From: Verrucomicrobiota bacterium
GTDB taxonomy: Bacteria > Verrucomicrobiota > Verrucomicrobiia > Chthoniobacterales > SZAS-18
Assembly (NCBI GenBank): GCA_025353105.1
Contig: JANXRG010000035.1
Location: 93,092-157,091 of the forward strand
DNA length: 64,000 nt
Direction of reading: 5' to 3'
Shown here: piece by piece, positions 17,814 to 26,377 of the stretch
Layout: every line of letters begins with the position of its first letter
How positions within the stretch are numbered: the first letter of the stretch is position 1
Program-made: the position numbers and the translations under genes
The notes under the pieces: model-generated
Database searches by the model: none
Told to the model about the DNA's origin: nothing
Seen by the model: only the letters and a program-made list of their open reading frames with translations

Positions 17814-17952
17814 GTCGTCCTGAGCGAACCCGCCTGGCGGGTGAGTCGAAGGACCTCTTGCGGCCGCTCGGCGCGGTCGCCGCTGCGCACTTTGCCAGAT
17901 CACCCGAGCCGGAAAGCAGTCTGCGGTCCCTCGGCTTCGCTCGGGCTGACAA
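17814..17952. repeat. REP/MITE-like interspersed palindromic element (~139 bp)
   Basis: The element has inverted ends: GTCGTCCTGAGCGAA at 17814-17828 pairs at 12 of 15 positions with TTCGCTCGGGCTGAC at 17936-17950. A second inner pair is TCGAAGGACC with GGTCCCTCGG. A small hairpin CCCGCC-T-GGCGGG lies inside the left half. This kind of 'cctgagcgaa...tcgaaggacc' sequence is a familiar dispersed intergenic repeat type in bacterial genomes. It lies between convergent genes. Read toward decreasing coordinates, the left hairpin is followed by a run of seven T (17810-17804), so it could also terminate dnaA transcription. Confidence 0.6.
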
Positions 17953-18051
17953 GGAACGAGGCGGTTCGCGCGAATCGCTTGGTGCGATCATCCCTTACGA
18001 CGCGGGCGGGCGTTCGACCGTCGACCGTCGACCTGCCGTTCCCCGGTCGTC

Positions 18052-19482
18052 TCACCGCTGCAACTGGCTGTCGAGCAGCGACACCACCTGCCGCAATTTT
18101 TCGTCCTCGCCGATCCGCTTTTTCACGAGGCGATGTCCGTGCAGCACGGTGCCGTGATCGCGGCCGCCGAACGCGTCGCCGATTTCGTTGAGCGAGCATT
18201 TCGTCAGCTCGCGCGCGAGATACATCGCCACCTGCCGCGGGAAGGCGATGTTCGCCGGCCGGCGCTTGCTCGTCATGTCGGCGAGCCGCACGTCGTAATG
18301 CTCCGCCACGGCGCGCTGGATTTGTTCGATGGTCACGACGCGACGCGCCTCCTCCTGCAGAATGTCCTTCAGCAAATGCTCCACGCGTTCAAGCGTGAGT
18401 TCGCCGGAGCCGAGCGACGCGAACGACGCGACGCGCATCAACGCGCCCTCAAGCCGGCGGACATTCGAGCGGATCTTGCGGGCCAGAAATTCCAGGATCG
18501 CCGCGTCGAGTTTCACCTGCATCCCCTCGGCCTTCTTGCGCAGAATCGCGAGACGCGTCTCGATGTCCGGTGGCTGCAACTCGGCCGTCAGGCCCCATTC
18601 AAAGCGCGAGACGAGGCGTGCCTCCAGTCCGCCAATTTCCGCCGGCGGGCGATCGCTCGAGAGGACGATCTGTTTGTGACCGTCGAAGAGCGCGTTGAAC
18701 GTGTGGAAGAATTCCTCCTGCGAGCGCTCCTTGCCCGCGAAGAACTGGATGTCATCGATCAGCAGCACGTCCGCGGCGCGGTAACGCTTCCGGAAACGGA
18801 CCAGCTGGTTGTTCTGGATTGCGTCGATGAACTCGTTCGTGAACTTTTCGCTCGAGACGTAAACCACGCGGGACGTCCGTTTCCGTTCTGCAATCGTAAG
18901 TCCCACTGCCTGCATGAGATGCGTCTTCCCGAGACCGACGCCCCCGTAGATGAAGAGCGGGTTGTAGGTCTTGGACGGGGCCTGCGCGACGGCGTGCGCC
19001 GCCGCGTGCGCGAACTGGTTGTTCGGCCCCACGACGAACGTCTCAAACGTGTAGCGCGAGTTCAGCCCGGGCACGATGGGCGCCTCGACCGTTCCGTCCG
19101 CCAGCTCGGCCGGCGAAGCCATCGTGGCGGCGCGCGCGGCGATCGGCAACGCTTCCTCAAAGTGCTGTGGGATCGCACTGGCTCTCGGCTGCGATGACGC
19201 GTCGGCGATCGTGAAGAGAATCTTGCGCGGCGCGCCGAGCACGCCGGCCACCGCCGATTGCAGCACCGCGAGATAGTTACTCTCGATCCAGAATTGATGG
19301 ATGCTGTTGGGCGCGCGCAGTGTGAGGGTGTCCTCGTCGGCCTCGGCAATTTCCATCGAGGCGAACCAGCGCTGGTAGCCATCCGGGCTTAACTGCGGCC
19401 GCAGAAATTCGCCGATGCTCCGCCAGATGTCTTCATAGCGATTTGTCGCTTGGGCGGGGAACAGGGGAAGTTCTGACTCCAT
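18052..19482 (-). CDS. dnaA: Chromosomal replication initiator protein DnaA
   Basis: A 476-residue initiator ATPase. Domain I is at the N-terminus (WRSIGEFLRPQLSPDGYQRW). The AAA+ domain starts at YTFETFVVGPNNQFAHAAA, with Walker A GGVGLGKTHL, Walker B DVLLIDDIQF and sensor motifs including LSSDRPPAEI. Domain IV ends with the DnaA-box signature region IGDAFGGRDHGTVLHG. The neighbours are argA and an ECF sigma factor rather than dnaN, recF, gyrB or rpmH. No TTATCCACA-type boxes were seen in the flanking gaps, so the origin is probably not adjacent. gyrB lies about 30 kb away in the same window. Confidence 0.97.
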   Translation of the reverse strand: MESELPLFPAQATNRYEDIWRSIGEFLRPQLSPDGYQRWFASMEIAEADEDTLTLRAPNSIHQFWIESNYLAVLQSAVAGVLGAPRKILFTIADASSQPRASAIPQHFEEALPIAARAATMASPAELADGTVEAPIVPGLNSRYTFETFVVGPNNQFAHAAAHAVAQAPSKTYNPLFIYGGVGLGKTHLMQAVGLTIAERKRTSRVVYVSSEKFTNEFIDAIQNNQLVRFRKRYRAADVLLIDDIQFFAGKERSQEEFFHTFNALFDGHKQIVLSSDRPPAEIGGLEARLVSRFEWGLTAELQPPDIETRLAILRKKAEGMQVKLDAAILEFLARKIRSNVRRLEGALMRVASFASLGSGELTLERVEHLLKDILQEEARRVVTIEQIQRAVAEHYDVRLADMTSKRRPANIAFPRQVAMYLARELTKCSLNEIGDAFGGRDHGTVLHGHRLVKKRIGEDEKLRQVVSLLDSQLQR

Positions 19483-19650
19483 GGTCTGAGGGGCAAAAAA
19501 TCCCGTCGGGGGTGACGGGGAAGTCGACCGTAATGGAGGGTGTCACGCGAACAAGAAAAAATGGCGATTTCGTCACGACTTTTTTCACTGCGGTGGGCGA
19601 GAAACAGCTTGACGTTGCGGAGCGCGACGCGGACGCAGCACCGGAGCGGA

Positions 19651-21000
19651 TCACGCCCCCGTGGCCGCCGCGGGTTCCACCGATAAAACATTGTTGCCCA
19701 CCGGTTTGATGAGCACGCGGGCATGCCGTCCGCTCTCGTCGTATTTCTCGCGCCGCGCGGGCGGGAGAATATCGGGCGTCGCCTCACGGAATCCGCCTTT
19801 TTGCTGGAGATAGACGAACGCCTGGGTGGAAAGCGCGAAGAGATTTCCCAGCCCTTTTTCGCGCGCGAGATTCTCCACGAACGCCATCAAGCGGCGGCCG
19901 TAGCCGGCGTGTTCGCTCGCGCGGTTGACGTACAAACAGGCAAGCTCGCCCATGTCCTCCTTCGGGTACGGGTGCAGCGCGATGCAGCCCACGATGTTGC
20001 GGTCGACCTCGAGGACCCAGTAGTCGTCCAGCTGGTTGAGGATGTCGCTGCGCGTGCGGCGCACCAGCTCCTCGTTCTGCACCGATTGCCGGATGAGCGA
20101 GATGATGCGGCGGACATCCTTCTTCTGCGCCTTGCGGATCTGCTGGTAGTCGTTCGAATAGATCATCGTGCCGATGCCCTCGCTGCTGAAAACCTCGGTG
20201 AGCAGCGCCTCGTTTTGATGGCCGTCGAGCAGATGCACTCGCGGGATGCCCTCGCGGCACGCGCGCGCGGCCCACTCGAGCTTGAGGGCGAGGTTGCGCG
20301 GCATCGAGCCCCGGCGCTTTTTCAGGGCCTCCTCCGCTTCGGTGATCGACAGCTGGCGCACGAGCTGGCCCTCGTCCTCCAGCACGCCGGTCTCGCAAAG
20401 GAATAGAATTTTCGCCGCTTTGAGGGCGAGCGCCACCTCCACCGCGATGGCGTCGGAATTTACCCGGTAAGTCCGGCCGTCACCGTCGATCCCCAGCGGC
20501 GGCAGCACGGGCACGACCCCCTTTTCCAACAGAAACTGCAGCGTTTCGGTGTCCACCCGTTCGACCTTTCCCGTATGCTGCTGGTCCACCCCACCGATGA
20601 TGCCTAGGGGGTAGGCAATGACCACGTTCGCGTATGCCGCGCGGAGATCGACCGAGGTCAGGCCCTCGAGCAACTCGTGCGTGAGCCGCGTCGCGGCGTC
20701 GAGTCCGACCCGCAGCGTTGCGGCGTCCGTGATGCCGGAGCCATCGGTGTTGCTCAACGTGATGCCCTCGTCCCTGGCCCGGCGCTCGATCTGGTGGCGG
20801 GCGCCGTGGACGAGGACGACGCGGATATTCAAGGACCGCAGGACCGCGAGATCGAGCAGGAGATTCGAGAAGTTTTCCGACTCGATGATCTCGCCGTCGA
20901 TCGCGATGACAAAAATTCGGTCGCGAAAGCGCGGAACGTATTGGAGAATGCCACGGAGGTCGGCGACTTGCATTAGCGGCGGGCGGTTGGGCTCAGGCAC
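19651..21000 (-). CDS. argA: Amino-acid N-acetyltransferase (N-acetylglutamate synthase)
   Basis: A 449-residue ArgA-type protein that makes N-acetylglutamate, the first step of arginine biosynthesis. Residues ~1-290 form an amino-acid-kinase domain (FVIAIDGEIIESENF, VVLVHGARHQIERRA, GVVPVLPPLGIDGDG). Residues ~300-445 form a GNAT acetyltransferase domain (VGCIALHPYPKEDMGELACL, then AGYGRRLMAFVENL as the acetyl-CoA loop). In this family the kinase domain binds arginine for feedback rather than catalysing phosphorylation. The start is GTG at 21000; an ATG at 20973 is an alternative. It is divergent from rnr with only 56 bp between them. Confidence 0.92.
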   Translation of the reverse strand: MPEPNRPPLMQVADLRGILQYVPRFRDRIFVIAIDGEIIESENFSNLLLDLAVLRSLNIRVVLVHGARHQIERRARDEGITLSNTDGSGITDAATLRVGLDAATRLTHELLEGLTSVDLRAAYANVVIAYPLGIIGGVDQQHTGKVERVDTETLQFLLEKGVVPVLPPLGIDGDGRTYRVNSDAIAVEVALALKAAKILFLCETGVLEDEGQLVRQLSITEAEEALKKRRGSMPRNLALKLEWAARACREGIPRVHLLDGHQNEALLTEVFSSEGIGTMIYSNDYQQIRKAQKKDVRRIISLIRQSVQNEELVRRTRSDILNQLDDYWVLEVDRNIVGCIALHPYPKEDMGELACLYVNRASEHAGYGRRLMAFVENLAREKGLGNLFALSTQAFVYLQQKGGFREATPDILPPARREKYDESGRHARVLIKPVGNNVLSVEPAAATGA

Positions 21001-21056
21001 AATTAAACGCGGAACCCACGATTGCCACCGTCCGATTTAGAAAATTTTCCCCGTCC

Positions 21057-23264
21057 ATGACCGATCGACCTCTCGCCGAACGCATCCTTGCGCTGTTGGC
21101 CACCCCGAAATATCTGCCCGTCGACAAGGTCGGCCTCGCCCGCAAACTCAAGCTCCCACCCGACGATCGCTCCGGTCTCCGCGAGTCACTGCGGGGTCTG
21201 GAGGAGTCCGGCCAGATCGCGCGCCTGAGTAAGGAGCGGTACGCGCTGCCCGAGGCGGCCGGCATTTTTCAGGGAACGATTTCATTCACCGAGCGCGGTG
21301 CGGCGTTCATCCGCACCGAGCGCGAGGACGCGCCGGATCTGTTTGTGCCGCCCGATCACGCCGGCACCGCTTTTCCGGGCGACCGCGTGGTCGTGCGCGT
21401 GACGTCGAGCGGGTCGCGTGGTCGTTCCGGTGGCGCTCGCGGCGAACGCCAGACGGCGCGCGTGGTCAAGGTCATCGAACGCGCGAGCGAAACCCTCGTT
21501 GGTACGCTGCAGGCGAAGGGACACGTCCATGAGGTGGTGGCCGACGACACGCGTTTTCCACAGCGCGTCCACGTGCGGATGAAAGATTCCGAGGCCAGGG
21601 GCCAGAAACCGCTGCCGGGCTGGAAGGTCGTTGTGCGCCTGAAGCCGTGGGCGTCGCGCCATCATCCGCTAGAGGGCACAATTGTCGAGTCGCTCGGGCC
21701 GGCCGACGGCGCGGGCGTGGACATGCTTTCAATCATCCGGAAGCATCATTTGCCGCTCGAATTTCCCGCCGACGTGCAGGCCGAAGCTGATGCGATTTCC
21801 GAAAGCGTGCCGGCGTCCGCGCGCGCCGACCGCGAGGATCTGCGCTCCCGCCCGGTGTTCACGATTGATCCGGACGACGCGCGCGACTTCGATGACGCGA
21901 TCGAGGTGGAGGCATTACCGGCGGGGGGCTGGCGCCTGCACGTCCACATCGCGGACGTTTCGCATTATGTCGCGCCCGGCACGGCGCTGGACCATGAGGC
22001 GCAGCGGCGCGGCAACAGCGTTTATCTCGCCGACCGCGTCATCCCGATGCTGCCCGAGCGCCTGAGCAACGGCGTGTGCAGCCTGCAGCCGCGCGTCGAT
22101 CGGCTGGCGTTTTCCGCGTTCATCGATTTCGACCCGGACGCCCGGGTGCGCCGGGCCCGCTTCGGCCGCTCCGTCATTCGCAGCGCGCAGCGATACACTT
22201 ACAAGGAAGCTTTTGCCGTGCTCCAGGGCCCGCGTGGCGAATCGCGGCTGAGTGAGCATTTGCACCGTGCCTGGGATCTGGCGTCGAAGCTCCGCGCGCG
22301 GCGGTTCCGCGAGGGCGCGCTCGATCTTGAGATGCCGGAAGTAAAGGTCTACCTCGATGCGACCGGCCGGCCGACGCACCTGGAAAAGGTGGTGCACGAC
22401 GCCGCGCATCAACTCATTGAGGAGTTCATGCTTGCGGCGAACGATGCCGTGGCGCACGCGCTCAAGCACCGGACCATCCCGACGATTTACCGCATCCACG
22501 AGGATCCGGATCCGGAGCGGCTGCTCGATTTCCGCGAATTCGCGCGCACCTATGGCTACCGCGTCGGCGACGTCACGCAGCGGGCCGAAATCCAGCGCGT
22601 GCTCGAACTGGCGCGCGGCCGGCCGGAGGAACAGGCGATTCGAGTGGCCCTGTTGAAAAGCCTCAAGCGCGCCGGTTACCGCCAGGATCCGCTCGGCCAT
22701 TACGGTCTCGCTAAAACCAATTACGCCCACTTCACCAGCCCGATTCGGCGGTATGCCGATCTCGTCGTCCACCGCTCGCTCGCGCAGATGATCCGCGCCG
22801 TGCCGGCCGGACGCGTCAAGTCGACCGACATGCGCGCCATCGCCCTGCACCTCTCGGGGACCGAGCGGACCGCGGCCGACGCCGAGAAGGAATCCGTGAA
22901 GCTGAAGAAACTCGAATTCTTCCGCGACGAGGTGGAGCGCGGCGATCGCTTTCAGGCAATGATCATGGACGTCCGCGAATTCGGGGTCGTCGTCGAACTG
23001 CCGGATTTCGACGTGGGCGGCCGCGTGCGCATGAACGATATGGGCGACGATAATTTCTGGTTCGACCCCGCGCAGCGCACGATCGTAGCGCGTCGCTCGC
23101 GTCTGACGTACAAGGCCGGTGACCGCGTCGAAGTGCAGGTGGCTGCGGTCGACCTCCTGCGACAGCAGATCGATTTTCGGTTCTTTGCGCCAGCCGCGGC
23201 GAAGGCACCGGCGCCGAAATCGAAGCCTGCGCCACCGTCGCACAAGCGCCGGCGGCGGTGCTGA
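21057..23264 (+). CDS. rnr: Ribonuclease R
   Basis: A 735-residue RNase II/R-family 3'-5' exoribonuclease. The N-terminus has a winged-helix-like segment (LAERILALLATPKYLPVD), then cold-shock domains (GTISFTERGAAFIRTER). The RNB catalytic domain carries the acidic motif IDPDDARDFDDAIEV near residue 275. It continues through HVHIADVSHYV, the loop RRGNSVYLADRVIPMLPERL, and KTNYAHFTSPIRRYADLVVH. A C-terminal S1 domain (AMIMDVREFGVVVELPDF) and a short basic tail (PPSHKRRRR) follow, as is usual for RNase R. It acts in mRNA, rRNA and possibly trans-translation turnover. The gene looks monocistronic. Confidence 0.95.
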   Translation: MTDRPLAERILALLATPKYLPVDKVGLARKLKLPPDDRSGLRESLRGLEESGQIARLSKERYALPEAAGIFQGTISFTERGAAFIRTEREDAPDLFVPPDHAGTAFPGDRVVVRVTSSGSRGRSGGARGERQTARVVKVIERASETLVGTLQAKGHVHEVVADDTRFPQRVHVRMKDSEARGQKPLPGWKVVVRLKPWASRHHPLEGTIVESLGPADGAGVDMLSIIRKHHLPLEFPADVQAEADAISESVPASARADREDLRSRPVFTIDPDDARDFDDAIEVEALPAGGWRLHVHIADVSHYVAPGTALDHEAQRRGNSVYLADRVIPMLPERLSNGVCSLQPRVDRLAFSAFIDFDPDARVRRARFGRSVIRSAQRYTYKEAFAVLQGPRGESRLSEHLHRAWDLASKLRARRFREGALDLEMPEVKVYLDATGRPTHLEKVVHDAAHQLIEEFMLAANDAVAHALKHRTIPTIYRIHEDPDPERLLDFREFARTYGYRVGDVTQRAEIQRVLELARGRPEEQAIRVALLKSLKRAGYRQDPLGHYGLAKTNYAHFTSPIRRYADLVVHRSLAQMIRAVPAGRVKSTDMRAIALHLSGTERTAADAEKESVKLKKLEFFRDEVERGDRFQAMIMDVREFGVVVELPDFDVGGRVRMNDMGDDNFWFDPAQRTIVARRSRLTYKAGDRVEVQVAAVDLLRQQIDFRFFAPAAAKAPAPKSKPAPPSHKRRRRC

Positions 23265-23944
23265 CGGCCGAAACTTTTTGCTTTTGGCGCGGATCAATGG
23301 GGCATGAATCGTCTCGTGCTCCGCGTGATCGTCGGCATGCTTGCGCCGCGGCCCGGCGTGACGCAGACGCGGCTGTCCGAGGTGACAACGGTCGTGGTCA
23401 CTATCACGAACGGCGGCGGCAGCGGGACCTTCGACGCGGCCCGCTCGATGCACGTTTGGGTGGGCGCGCCGGGCATCGCCTGCGTCTTTGATCGCTGGCT
23501 TGGCGATACCTATGCGCCAGTCGATCCCCTGCGCACACGATGCCACTTCCCGATGCGCTCCGGGCGGCGACCGGGATCCCGCCGTGATTTTGAATGTCCC
23601 ACCCGGTGCCGACGCGGCAGGAGTGCGTGGGACGGCCGGCGTCCTCGGCGTCGCACGGGTGGAAGCGTACGAGCTTTTCTAGACGGCCCCGAGTCGTTCC
23701 GGTAATTTTAGCTGGCCGCGCGACGCCGCCAGTGAACGCGTCCGGCGAAACTTCGCTGAAATTGGGCTTGATTCGTGGGGATGGGATGCGCATTCTCTGG
23801 CGCGTTCAAGGCCCCGGGCGTCCCAGTCGATCCAGTTGGAGGCATTTGCTTTGCCGCGATGGTTCCGCCGATCGATGAAGGGTTTCCGCGGTGCTTCCTT
23901 AGCCCCCCAACATCATCACCCCATCATTGTAGGAACCCCCTAAC
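23265..23944. other. 680-bp gap holding a decayed gene relic
   Basis: No intact gene is supportable between rnr and the MHS transporter. The first ~400 bp contain frameshifted remnants of secreted-protein domains, described separately at 23304-23682. The remaining ~260 bp have no recognisable coding or structural signal apart from the presumed promoter of the transporter. Confidence 0.6.
23304..23682 (+). pseudogene. Relic of a surface/secreted protein (InlB-B-like repeat plus C-terminal motif)
   Basis: In the frame starting at 23304, a stretch reads VTITNGGGSGTF, then HVWVGAPG and VFDRWLGDTY. That order resembles the divergent InlB-B/bacterial repeat domain of extracellular proteins (GxGTYxAG...V...FDRWxGD). 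It then loses similarity. In another frame, ending at the stop at 23682, a segment reads DPAVILNVPPGAD and VRGTAGVLGVARVEAYEL. That resembles the 'DPALxxxLPPGxYTAxVxGxxGxxGxALVEVYEL' motif common near the C-terminus of verrucomicrobial secreted proteins. Two domain ends in two frames over <400 bp argue for decay or deletion rather than a gene. The domain recognition is by eye only. Confidence 0.45.
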
Positions 23945-25681
23945 ATGGCATCACCGGCAGCATCCACCGCCCCAATCACACAGGGCCACAAGCTTGTTAT
24001 CTTTGCATCGTCGCTCGGCACCGTGTTCGAGTGGTACGACTTTTATATTTACGGAACCCTGGCGGCGTTCTTCGGAAAATTATTCTTCCCCCCCGGGAAT
24101 GAGACCGCCGGATATCTCGCGAGCCTGGCCCTGTTCGGGGTCGGGTTCTCCGTGCGTCCGTTCGGAGCGTTGTTCTTCGGACGACTGGGCGATCTCGTCG
24201 GCCGCAAGTACACGTTTCTGATCACCATTGTCGTGATGGGCGCCTCGACCGCGTTTGTCGGTTTGCTGCCGACGTTTGCGCAGATCGGCTGGCTGGCCCC
24301 TTCCATCCTGATCTTGCTTCGCGTCTTGCAGGGCCTGGCGCTCGGCGGTGAGTACGGTGGTGCGGCGACGTACGTGGCTGAGCATTCTCCCATGGGACAG
24401 CGCGGTTCGTACACGGCCTGGATCCAAACCACGGCGACGTTGGGCTTCTTCCTTTCGCTGGCGGTCATCGGGCCGCTGCGGTACTACATGACGGACAAGG
24501 TCGACGCCACAAATCCCGCGAGCCTGACCACGTTCGACGCTTGGGGCTGGCGCATTCCGTTCCTCGTGTCGTTCATTCTACTCGGCATTTCAGTCTACAT
24601 CCGGCTTCGCTTGAATGAGTCCCCGCTGTTCCTCGAGATGAAAGCCAGCGGCAAGGGTTCGAAGAGTCCGCTGGCGGACAGCTTCACCAATCCGGCTAAT
24701 TTGAAGCTGGTGGTTCTGGCGCTGCTGGGTTCCACCGCGGGCCAGGGCGTGGTGTGGTATTGCGGTCAGTTTTACGCGCTCTTCTTTCTGACGACGACCC
24801 TGAAGGTGAACGTCTTGACGGCCTACATCCTCGTCGGCATTGGACTACTCATCGGCACGCCGTTCTTCATCTTCTTCGGCAAGCTTTCCGACCGGATCGG
24901 CCGCAAGATCATCATTCTGGGAGGCTGTCTGCTCGCGGTTCTGACCTACCAACCGATCTTCAAGGCGATCACCCACTATGCCAATCCAACGCTGGAGGAA
25001 GCGGTGACGGCGACGCCGGTCACTCTCTTCAGCAATGAGGCGGAGGGTGCCGTAAAGACGACGTTTGACGCCATGGGAACGGCGTTTAAGCAAATTGGCG
25101 GCGGGAAGCTGGCCGCCACGCCCACGAACGAGGCGCGCGCTTATCTCAACAGCAAAGGCATTCCGTTCACGATCGCGCCAGCGAAGGGAAGTGATGCGCT
25201 CGTCATGCAGATTGGAGAAAAGTCGGTCAACGGCTTCGCCTTGGCGGCGGACAAGGCGGGCAACGTCGCGTCGAAGAAAGCCTATGACGAGGCGATCGCC
25301 GGCACCGGCTACACCAAGATTGCCGTCAAGCATCCGTTGGGTGGAAATGCGGCCGATGAATCGAGGATGAACAAGGTCATGCTCGTCGTGCTGCTGAGCG
25401 TCCTCATGATCTACGTGACGATGGTGTACGGCCCGATCGCGGCGCAACTCGTGGAGTTGTTCCCGACGCGGATCCGCTACACCTCCATGTCGCTGCCGTA
25501 TCACATCGGTAACGGCTGGTTCGGTGGCTTCCTTCCCTTCATCGCGACGTCCATCGTTCTGTTTACCGGCAATATTTACGCCGGTCTTTGGTATCCGATC
25601 GTAATCGCGGCCATGACCTTTGTCGTCGGCATGCTGTTCCTCCCGGAAACCAAGGACGTCGACATCAGCGCCGAAACCTAA
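23945..25681 (+). CDS. MFS transporter, metabolite:H+ symporter (MHS) family, with inserted domain
   Basis: A 578-residue inner-membrane transporter with about 12 hydrophobic segments. MHS/ProP-like motifs are FEWYDFYIYG (residues 28-37), GRLGDLVGRK (79-88), RVLQGLALGGEYGGA (126-140) and the second-half loop GKLSDRIGRK (312-321). About 130 extra, mostly polar residues (about 345-475) lie between what look like transmembrane helices 8/9 and the next pair, probably facing the periplasm. Typical MHS transporters of about 430-450 residues lack this insert. The substrate (a carboxylate, osmolyte or similar) is not predictable. The gene is monocistronic, ending in a strong terminator at 25703-25738. 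Confidence 0.88.
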   Translation: MASPAASTAPITQGHKLVIFASSLGTVFEWYDFYIYGTLAAFFGKLFFPPGNETAGYLASLALFGVGFSVRPFGALFFGRLGDLVGRKYTFLITIVVMGASTAFVGLLPTFAQIGWLAPSILILLRVLQGLALGGEYGGAATYVAEHSPMGQRGSYTAWIQTTATLGFFLSLAVIGPLRYYMTDKVDATNPASLTTFDAWGWRIPFLVSFILLGISVYIRLRLNESPLFLEMKASGKGSKSPLADSFTNPANLKLVVLALLGSTAGQGVVWYCGQFYALFFLTTTLKVNVLTAYILVGIGLLIGTPFFIFFGKLSDRIGRKIIILGGCLLAVLTYQPIFKAITHYANPTLEEAVTATPVTLFSNEAEGAVKTTFDAMGTAFKQIGGGKLAATPTNEARAYLNSKGIPFTIAPAKGSDALVMQIGEKSVNGFALAADKAGNVASKKAYDEAIAGTGYTKIAVKHPLGGNAADESRMNKVMLVVLLSVLMIYVTMVYGPIAAQLVELFPTRIRYTSMSLPYHIGNGWFGGFLPFIATSIVLFTGNIYAGLWYPIVIAAMTFVVGMLFLPETKDVDISAET

Positions 25682-25702
25682 TCGGCAAATGAAGTGATTC
25701 GA

Positions 25703-25738
25703 GGCCGCCGGGTTCCAAGCCCGGCGGCCTTCGCTTTT
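25703..25738 (+). terminator. Intrinsic terminator after the MHS transporter
   Basis: A perfect 10-bp stem, GGCCGCCGGG (25703-25712) with CCCGGCGGCC (25720-25729), loop TTCCAAG, followed by TTCGCTTTT. It starts 21 bp after the transporter stop. Confidence 0.9.
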
Positions 25739-25755
25739 CCCGCGTGCGGTCAGCC

Positions 25756-26250
25756 TCAGAAAGCCAACCGCGCGTCCTCGGCGAGCAGCTCGCCCAATGG
25801 CGGCCAGGCCGTCGGTTCCGAAACTTGAAACGCATGCAGGTACGCCTTCACGTGGTCGGCCGGGAACTTCGCGAAGAGCGAGTCGACCGCGGCCTTCAGC
25901 GCTTCCTTCGGGGGTGACGGAGGCAGCGTCTCGAGCGACCCCTTGCCGTCGTGCGCGATGCCGAGCGCGTCGAGAAAAGCGGCGAGCATGGGCGCCTGCG
26001 GACCGGTCAGCCAGAGGCCGAGAATATTGCCCGCGAGTTCCTCGTTCAGGCTGCGCCCGAGTTGCTGCTGCATCCAGGCGTGCCGTTCGACTGGCGGCTT
26101 TCGTTCGATGAAGATGGGCCGAAACTTGCGCTGCGCCGCCAGCGTCTGCAGGGCGACCGCATACGAGGGCCGCTGCGCCTTCAGCATGTGGGAAAGGATT
26201 TCGTGCGCGAGCGGAGCCGGCAGGCGGCCAAAGATTTCGGATTGCGTCAT
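25756..26250 (-). CDS. Hypothetical cytoplasmic protein
   Basis: A 164-residue, mainly helical protein beginning MTQSEIFGRLPAPLAHEIL. I do not recognise a family. It has no signal peptide, membrane segment or cysteine/histidine cluster. The composition and codon use look like neighbouring genes, and the frame is bounded by a terminator on one side and a short gap before divergent purH on the other, which supports it as real. A segment ALQTLAAQRKFRPIFIERKP suggests an ordered domain. Its function is unknown. Confidence 0.7.
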   Translation of the reverse strand: MTQSEIFGRLPAPLAHEILSHMLKAQRPSYAVALQTLAAQRKFRPIFIERKPPVERHAWMQQQLGRSLNEELAGNILGLWLTGPQAPMLAAFLDALGIAHDGKGSLETLPPSPPKEALKAAVDSLFAKFPADHVKAYLHAFQVSEPTAWPPLGELLAEDARLAF

Positions 26251-26377
26251 GGTGGCCGCCAGTCAAGCGAGCGGAGTGCGGGCGTCAAATGCCGTTCGGC
26301 CGCACGCCGCCCAGTCGAAATTGTCGTAATCGCCATTTGGCAGAGGGCACGGACCATTCTTCATTGCCCTCTCCCGC

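Noticed and set aside
18015..18033. Tandem CGACCGT repeat near the dnaA stop
   Set aside because: Only about two and a half copies of 7 bp; too short to call a meaningful repeat.
19483..19650. Possible oriC next to dnaA
   Set aside because: No DnaA-box-like sequences or clear A/T-rich unwinding region in the gap.
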